Shown piece by piece: positions 57,830 to 64,000 of a stretch of DNA of 64,000 bases. The stretch is from Ceratotherium simum simum (lineage: Eukaryota > Chordata > Mammalia > Perissodactyla > Rhinocerotidae): assembly GCF_000283155.1 (NCBI RefSeq), contig NW_004454210.1, forward strand, positions 5,498,988-5,562,987. The letters run 5' to 3'. Position 1 is the stretch's first letter; every line of letters starts with the position of its first letter. The notes under the pieces are model-generated. The model was not told where the DNA came from. It did not search any database and was given only the letters and a program-made list of their open reading frames with translations. The position numbers and the translations under genes are program-made.

Positions 57830-57954
57830 TTAGGATTTTCCTGGAAGACCATCTCTGTCTCTTCAGATATCACTTTATTTTGATTTTCAGATTCCTGAAA
57901 TTACATAATTAGAAATTTATTCTCAGAATTTGCTTCTGTTGGAATGTAAATTAC

Positions 57955-58225
57955 TCCAGGAATAGGTTGTTACTCTCTTCATACCCATCCATCATGCCTA
58001 AAGGGAAGCCTGATCCCTGTGATCAGGTTATGCCACCTCCTATGTGCTCCCTTCTATGTTTTCCCCTCAAAAGGCAGCATTTTTACCTTTTGACTCTCTC
58101 AGAACACTGTGAACTTCGTAAGCACAGGGACTATATCTCATTTATCATTATAAGCCAGCACCCAGCATGTTACCTGGCACATAGTAGGTGCTTAGTAAAT
58201 ATATTTTCATATCTGTCACTCACTG
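57955..58225 (+). mobile_element. L2 3' end
   Basis: 'gtgaacttcgtaagcacagg', 'gactatatctcatttatcat', 'ccagcacccagcatgttacc', 'tggcacatagtaggtgctta' are the L2 3' signature in order. Confidence 0.8.
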
Positions 58226-58589
58226 TTTAGTAAGAACATGGATTTATCAACTTCCTCCTGGAAGTTGAATTTGCTAAAAGGAAACTTGGAGAGTAAATGG
58301 GAATGCTGTGCCTTGAGGAGGGAGGCAGGAGGGTCTACTAGAAAGAAGGGTGCAGAAAAGGGATGCTGAAGAGGTTAGGGCCACCCTGTCTACTTTCTAA
58401 TTTTGCCTCCAATCTGACGATGTAGACAGTCAGAGTTGTCTTACTCTGAGGAGGGGAAGAAGCATCCTGGCAGCCCGCTGAAGCGTAATTAGTCTCAGCT
58501 CAAAACTTACCATCTCCTAGTAACTCCACCTGGGTGTCTTCCAGGTGACATCTCCCTGCAATACTACAGCGCACTGCCCACCTTCAGGC

Positions 58590-58715
58590 ACCGGAGGGCA
58601 AGGCAGCATTGTCTCCATTTCACAGAGAAGTGACTGATGCCGGTGTGACTGAGATCACCCACCTGGTAGAGTGTGTGATGATAGTTGTAGGGACCAGACT
58701 CCAAGGCTCCTTCTT
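58590..58715 (-). mobile_element. MIR fragment, antisense
   Basis: 'tgtctccatttcacagagaa' and 'gagatcacccacctggtaga' then 'gaccagactccaaggctcct' are reverse MIR, diverged. Confidence 0.5.
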
Positions 58716-60530
58716 ACCTGAGCACTCCTTTGTTAAGAACTTCTTGTTTCTTTTGCATTTCCATTGAACTTTGATTAATCAGGCCATTTTACACAAGCTT
58801 TTAAACAATCAGTCATGAGAGTAGATTTTACTTCACATAAATCTAATCCATTTGAGCTCATCTTTTTCTTAGTTCTTCTCTGCCTCAAAGGAGTCCTTTC
58901 CAAGGAACAGAAGCTTGGAGCAACGTAGGGGAGCAATGCATTTGAAGATTAAAGATAACACCATTTTGTCTTCACAAATCCTTACATCTGAGTTACTAGA
59001 TAATATGGGTGTTCTTTCAGCTTACTTCTGTTTGATTATTTTCTATATCCTCCATGCCAGGGACATAATAGGCACTCAATTAATGTTCAGTGAATTAATG
59101 TGTACCTTTATATATCAGATATGTTCTGGAAAAGTGAATAAATCAAACTTTATCAATGAAACACTTATTTAATAAAGAATCCATATTACAATTTTAGCCT
59201 TGTTTTCTCTTCCTCTTTGATTTCTTGTCCTGGCAGAGATAGTTTATGCTTCCCAAATATTCTTTGTGTGCCCCTGTACTTTTCAGCTTCCCTCATTTTA
59301 ATGCGGTACTGTATAAGTAGTTCTGTCCAGTGGGATGTGAGCACAAGTGATGGGTGTCACTTCTTGTCTGAGATAGTTATGAGCTGGTGTAAATTCTCCA
59401 GGTGCTCTCTCTCCTAATCTGGAGGAGGGAGGAGGTGGCAGCAGAGAAAAACTCTGAGATGACGAGGGGTCCAATGGAAACAGCTTGGTTGCCTGAGTCA
59501 CTGTTGGAGGAGAAATAATAATAAGAACTGCCTCATTTGGCTCAAATAGGGACATGAGCGAGAAATAAATCATTGTTGTGTTAAACCATGGAGACTCCAG
59601 GATTTACTTGTCATTATAGCAGAGCTTAGTCTATCCTGGCTAATAAATACTTCCCTTGGTTGGTTTCTCTTTATGAACACGTCTAAAGAAGAATATGACT
59701 AATATCTGTGTTTCTCAAACTTGAGAATGTATAGAACCCTTCTCAAAGGAAAAAAAGTCTCTTGGAACATTTTATTTAATAATTGTTTAGTTAAGTACAT
59801 CCATGAAATTAAGGAAAAATTCTGTATTCTTATAGCTTTTCTGTAACTCTTAACACCAAAAAAACTTTTAAAAATCATAGGGAAAGGCTAAATTAATACA
59901 GTTTGTGATTGATAATATTTTGTTGAAATAAAATTATGTGCATTTGGTTTAATGGTTGAAAAATACAATGTCAAGTTCAATTTATATTTTATTCGTTTCT
60001 CTATTTTGACTTTGGTGACTCAATGCCGAGAAAGCCCGGTTGCGTAAGAATGCTGTAGAAAATCGCTTTAAAAACTTCAGGCCCCTGTTTGCTAGTTGAG
60101 GATCTTTGGACCTTTGTCCTAGCCCAAACTCTGCTCTGGAGAAATCCTCAAATGCCCATCTTAGTGAGGTGTCTCCTACTCACTCTATTAGCTGTCTCAT
60201 TCATTGGAGGCAAGAGTTAGTCCTGCATTGTTAGTTATACCTGCATTAAGTGGATATCTAATCCAATTATTGCTTGAATTAGGACAGTAAAGTATTTGTT
60301 GTGCATTTGTTACCATGTTTATCACTAATCAGCATTTCTAAGTGGTTCGGGGAAGTCAGGATCGACTCCGTGAATCTGCCTGCTGTGGGTTTGTCCTGAG
60401 CGCCAGAGCAAGGATCTTCTGTGTTAGCTCTGCCTCATGGTCCATCATCTCCCTAGTAAAAGAGAACAAAATCTCAAAATTCTCATGGACAATTATTTTA
60501 GTACCTTGAGAATATGTCCAGAGAACTAAG
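58716..60530. other. Mostly unassigned DNA
   Basis: An L2-like tail lies at about 59050-59105 ('ccagggacataataggcact'). A possible hAT start at 59711 ('gtgtttctcaaacttgagaa') has no readable partner end. Frames 58915-59172, 59217-59417, 59298-59573 and 60356-60553 have no domain. Confidence 0.4.
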
Positions 60531-60532
60531 TC

Positions 60533-60730
60533 TGGGCTTTCGGAATCAGACAAACCTGGATTCTAATCTTGAGTTAGTCATATAGCCTTGAGCAAATTAC
60601 TTATCCTGCCTGAGTCCCTGTTTATTTGTTGTAATGTGGACATAATGATACTTATTACGCAATATTGTGATGATTAAATGAGATATACATGTTCAGCACA
60701 TGGCATATGGTGTTATTCAATAAATGGAGT
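60533..60730 (+). mobile_element. MIR SINE
   Basis: 'aatcagacaaacctggattc', 'catatagccttgagcaaatt', 'gatgattaaatgagatatac', 'ttattcaataaatgg' are in full MIR order. Confidence 0.8.
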
Positions 60731-61930
60731 CTATAACAATTGGTTTGGTTAATTTTCTCAAGAGTATATCTGGGTGGATCAATCTGCTCTCCATTTTGTT
60801 TTCACACTCTAACATCCTTAGGTGGTTTCTGAGACTTGGAGTAAAAAAAGATGTCCATCTGCAGAGCATTAACCTTAAAAATGATCCTGCTTGTGTTTCA
60901 CCTGGTCAGCTGCTTTAGTCTTTGGTAGACTGGTTAAACTCGAAATTACATGGAAGTGTAAGGGTAAAAAAATATAGAAAATGAGTTATTTAACTTTTGA
61001 AGGTATTATTTAGAAAATATTTTAGGTGTCTATCTTGTTCTTATTGAAGTGCAGAAATGTGTACACTGTATTTTTTTCTCTCCATTTTTTGGGGGCATTG
61101 GCTATCACAGTGGTAATCTACACTTGACATTTTCCTGTTTTGTCATTGGCATATGTTTGCCTCAGGGAATTCTGAAGAAGGGTTTATAAACTCTGAACTT
61201 GGCATCCATGGCTCCTCCTTTATGGTCCTAGCCTCCACCAATGCCATGGTGCCACTCTCTCAGGAGTTGTAATTTAGAGTTTTTAGCACATCTGAATCTG
61301 AAAATTGGGAGGAAAGAGGAAGAAATCGTGAGAAGCTCAAATCGGTTCCTGGAATAGACTCCCAGAAAGGTTACCCTGCATTAGAGTAGCCACTCTACCC
61401 GAGAGTATCAGCTTATTACCTGAATTTTTTCATTTTACTTCGGGGAATTTCAGTTAGTTGAACAAATAGAGATTCATGAGAGCTAACCAATTTCATCTTC
61501 TAAAATAATGCCACAACTTTTGAAATTGTTGGAGGCTAATAAACATCCATACCTCACTGTGAACTAATTCTTTTAGATTCCTTTCCTCTGAACACCTAAC
61601 TTGGCTTCCTTGTCTCTGAACTTATTGTTTTGATTGATGGGAAGGCAGCAAAAGAACTTTGGCCCATGGAGCCCGATGAGAGTTGAACAGACCTGGGCAG
61701 ATTCCTGCATGGGGGAATGAAGGTGCCTTGAGCGCCAGAGATCCCAGGGGAGAGGGACACTAAGAAGGGTCTAAAGGGAAGAGAAGTGGAAGATGTCAGA
61801 GACAAAATTTTTATCAACAATAAACTCTCTTTTAACATTTGCCTAAAGTTATTCCTGATGCCAACAAAAGGGGAGTGGGAAAAGGTAGGAACGAGCAAAT
61901 TATTTTAGCTTATCTTCTTCTGAGACTTCT
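60731..61930. other. Unassigned DNA
   Basis: No repeat recognised. Frames at 60724-60918 plus and 61596-61898 minus (100 codons) have no domain. Confidence 0.4.
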
Positions 61931-61934
61931 TACA

Positions 61935-62060
61935 TTCTGTCATAATCCTTTCTGCGAGGTGACCTTGAGCAAATCAACATCTTGACTTTGCATTCTCTCA
62001 TCCATAAAATGGGTTGAAAGTTACTGTTGTACATTTAACAGGAAGGCTGTAAAGACGAAA
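61935..62060 (+). mobile_element. MIR fragment
   Basis: 'gaggtgaccttgagcaaatc' and 'ctcatccataaaatgggttg' mark the MIR middle; the tail is lost. Confidence 0.6.
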
Positions 62061-62540
62061 TGTGATATTGCTTTGAAAAGACAAAATGCTTCACAAATGC
62101 AAGGAGTTATCACCATTGACTCTGGTGGTAGACAACGGAGCCCATAGAAAACTAGCTCGTTCTTTCTTGCCACTAGCAAAGAATTCTGGGAAGTGCATAT
62201 TTAACTGGCATGAATTGAGGAGAACTTGCTTCCTTCCTCTTCAATCCAGTCCTCATCTGTGGGATGAAATGTTTTTATGGACAGCCGTTTTTTATGGTTT
62301 CCCTTCAAGGAGTGAAGAACTAGAGCTGAGTCTTTGCTATTTTGCCCTTTGATTTTTCTTTCTTTGGAAAAGGGTAAATTCTTAGTCCTTTTCAAGTTTC
62401 TCCTAGGTCCTGCTCAGCCTTGGCTGTAGCTCTGACATGTTGAGACTTGAAGCCTCTTTAGGTTGAGCCCAGGATCACCTGGGGCACAGCAGCATGTCTC
62501 ACCTGCAGGTGTTGATGGACCCAGGATTGTGCACTGCTTT
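62061..62540. other. Unassigned DNA
   Basis: Opposite-strand frames at 62086-62352 and 62201-62395 overlap and lack any domain. Confidence 0.4.
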
Positions 62541-62541
62541 A

Positions 62542-62775
62542 GACTAGAGTGTGTGTCTTGAGGGGGTCTGGGTTCCATTCCTGCCTCTACTACTGCTTGC
62601 TGTGTGATCTCAGGCAGGCATCTTATCCCCTACTTTCCTCAATTTCTTCATCTGCAAAATGGGAATAATACCTGTGCCTTCATCAGACAGTTGTGGGGAT
62701 TAAATGATATGATTGATGTACAGGACATAACCAGTGACTCAGACACAATGAATACTCAATAATGTTAGCCGTTGA
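62542..62775 (+). mobile_element. MIR SINE
   Basis: 'ggtctgggttccattcctgc', 'tgctgtgtgatctcaggcag', 'cttcatctgcaaaatgggaa', 'gggattaaatgatatgattg', 'atgaatactcaataatgtta' give an almost complete MIR. Confidence 0.85.
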
Positions 62776-64000
62776 GTGTTTAAGGATCCTTGGCTGCTTG
62801 GTTGGGAGAGGCTGTGTCCAAGGCACTTGAGGCTAAAGATTTAGGACCCTATGCAAAATAAAAATCAACCTGAAACTAAGATAAAGAATTATTGATAGTA
62901 ATTACTTTAAGATAATGGAAAAACAGGATTTACTAAACAAAGCTGATTTTGACACTAAGTTCAGAAACTTGTCAAATATGGTGGCAGACGTACATTAAGA
63001 TGCCACGACCTTGCGTTGGCAGCTACGTACCTGCTTGACTTTCTGGGAGAATTTAGGGTGGATTTTCTGCTGTGGTGTTGAAATAAGAGGGGGAGAGCAA
63101 AATCCTATTACATCTAGATAGTCCCCATTTTACGGGTTAAGACAAAAGATTCGATGGATGTCTATCAGAATCCACAAAGGGAGTAGACCGAGTCTGTAAG
63201 GGATCTAGGACTTTCAAGAGATTTTTATGTCCAGTGATACTTGAAGTGTTTTTAACAGTCTCACCCTATCTCTGCAGAAAGATGCTACTTTTAAATGATG
63301 ACTCTGAAAAATTGTTTGTCAAAATTCAAGTAACTAAAGCAAACACTTTTCTGTTCTCCACATTTGTTTGACTAATTTTCATGTTATCTGTACAGTATAA
63401 TAGTCAGTTGTAATCTAATGCACTACATAAGCTCAGAAGAACACATTTTCTCCACTTACCCCAGAGCCTGTTATTTGATTTTAGTGTGAAGAGAAGGAGT
63501 TTATCCTATTTTCTAGGATGCTGACTCTATCATCAGAAACTTCCTTAAATGTGGCTGGATTTAGGCTTTCATTGTACTTCCCAAATGTGGTCCCCTCTCT
63601 GTTAATGAAAAGAAAGGATTCCAGTGACCCCTCCTTTGCCAGGTGCTTCCTTACTAGCATTGGGCTGCAGAAGGAAGCATGGGAATCCATTCTAGGTTGT
63701 GGCTTCTCTCAGGGTCCCTTTGCTCTTTCTCTTCCAGGTAAAGTGGACTATGGCTCCAGAACTTTCTTAGATTGTATAGAGATTGAGTCCTTCTCTCTTG
63801 GGATTGTCCCTCAGCCTACTGTCATACCAAGACTTGAATAGCCTTTGCCTTTCTAACTAAGCCTTACACAACCCCAGGAATTCTGGGGCCTGGCTTTCCT
63901 TTAATCATACCAGAGTAGAGGCTCTCCTCCTCTACCTCCTTACATTTCCCACAGAGACTTCTCCGTTCCCTATAAGCAGGGAATGTGGGAGTGAACACGT
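62776..64000. other. Unassigned DNA
   Basis: No repeat recognised. Opposite-strand frames at 63481-63690 minus and 63518-63841 plus (107 codons) overlap and show no known domain. Confidence 0.4.

Noticed and set aside
59711..60100. hAT transposon starting at 'gtgtttctcaaacttgagaa'
   Set aside because: Only one terminus-like string is readable and no matching end or target duplication was found.

Overview
This window is mammalian nuclear DNA, most likely from an odd-toed ungulate and probably a horse-like (Equus) species. The main evidence is a set of tRNA-derived SINEs of the equine repetitive element (ERE) type. Two carry recognisable pol III A and B boxes and flanking direct repeats (3195-3397 and 46582-46817), a third is a longer variant (51926-52199), and a fourth is an about 400-bp SINE (20695-21097). 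The rest of the repeat content is the usual eutherian mixture: MIR, L2, old L1 (L1M grade), hAT-type DNA transposons and a MaLR-type solitary LTR. Names and coordinates of old repeats come from reading the sequence against remembered consensus features, not from a search, so edges are approximate unless a target-site duplication is given.

I find no protein-coding gene, no exon chain and no structural RNA gene. The longest open frames are 100-150 codons, about what 64 kb of non-coding DNA gives by chance, and many lie inside transposons or simple repeats. The window is therefore intergenic (gene desert) or inside a very large intron; the sequence alone cannot say which.

Layout. 1-4.0 kb: MIRs, a 210-bp TA-target DNA transposon inserted into an older repeat, a TATC microsatellite, and a hAT element (2974-4021) with an ERE nested in it. 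4.0-9.7 kb: mostly unassigned DNA with an L1 3' fragment, a MIR and a MER5-like element; a weak promoter-like cluster sits at 4051-4145. 9.7-11.5 kb: 5'-truncated L1 on the minus strand. 11.5-17.2 kb: mostly unassigned. 17.2-23.1 kb: a stack of old L1 pieces, mostly minus strand, with an unsized assembly gap in a CCTT tract, the nested 400-bp SINE, a plus-strand L1 ORF1 piece that looks like a 5' inversion, and a solitary LTR. 23-33 kb: scattered L1, MIR, L2 and hAT pieces. 33.8-37.2 kb: a block in which I recognise no transposon. 38.9-40.0 kb: L1 on the plus strand. 40-46 kb: mostly unique, AT-rich DNA with two enhancer-like stretches. 46-52.6 kb: dense nested insertions, including an ERE in L1, a DNA transposon splitting a MIR with a later 103-bp tandem duplication across the junction, a second 210-bp TA element, and an ERE with a perfect 16-bp target duplication. 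52.6-64 kb: MIR, L2, L1 and hAT relics in otherwise unassigned DNA.

The most informative content is the layering of insertions, which gives a relative order of events. I see no novel gene system. The best leads are the paired 210-bp elements, the junction-spanning duplication, the inverted L1, the large SINE, and the repeat-poor or enhancer-like stretches that could be tested for conservation.
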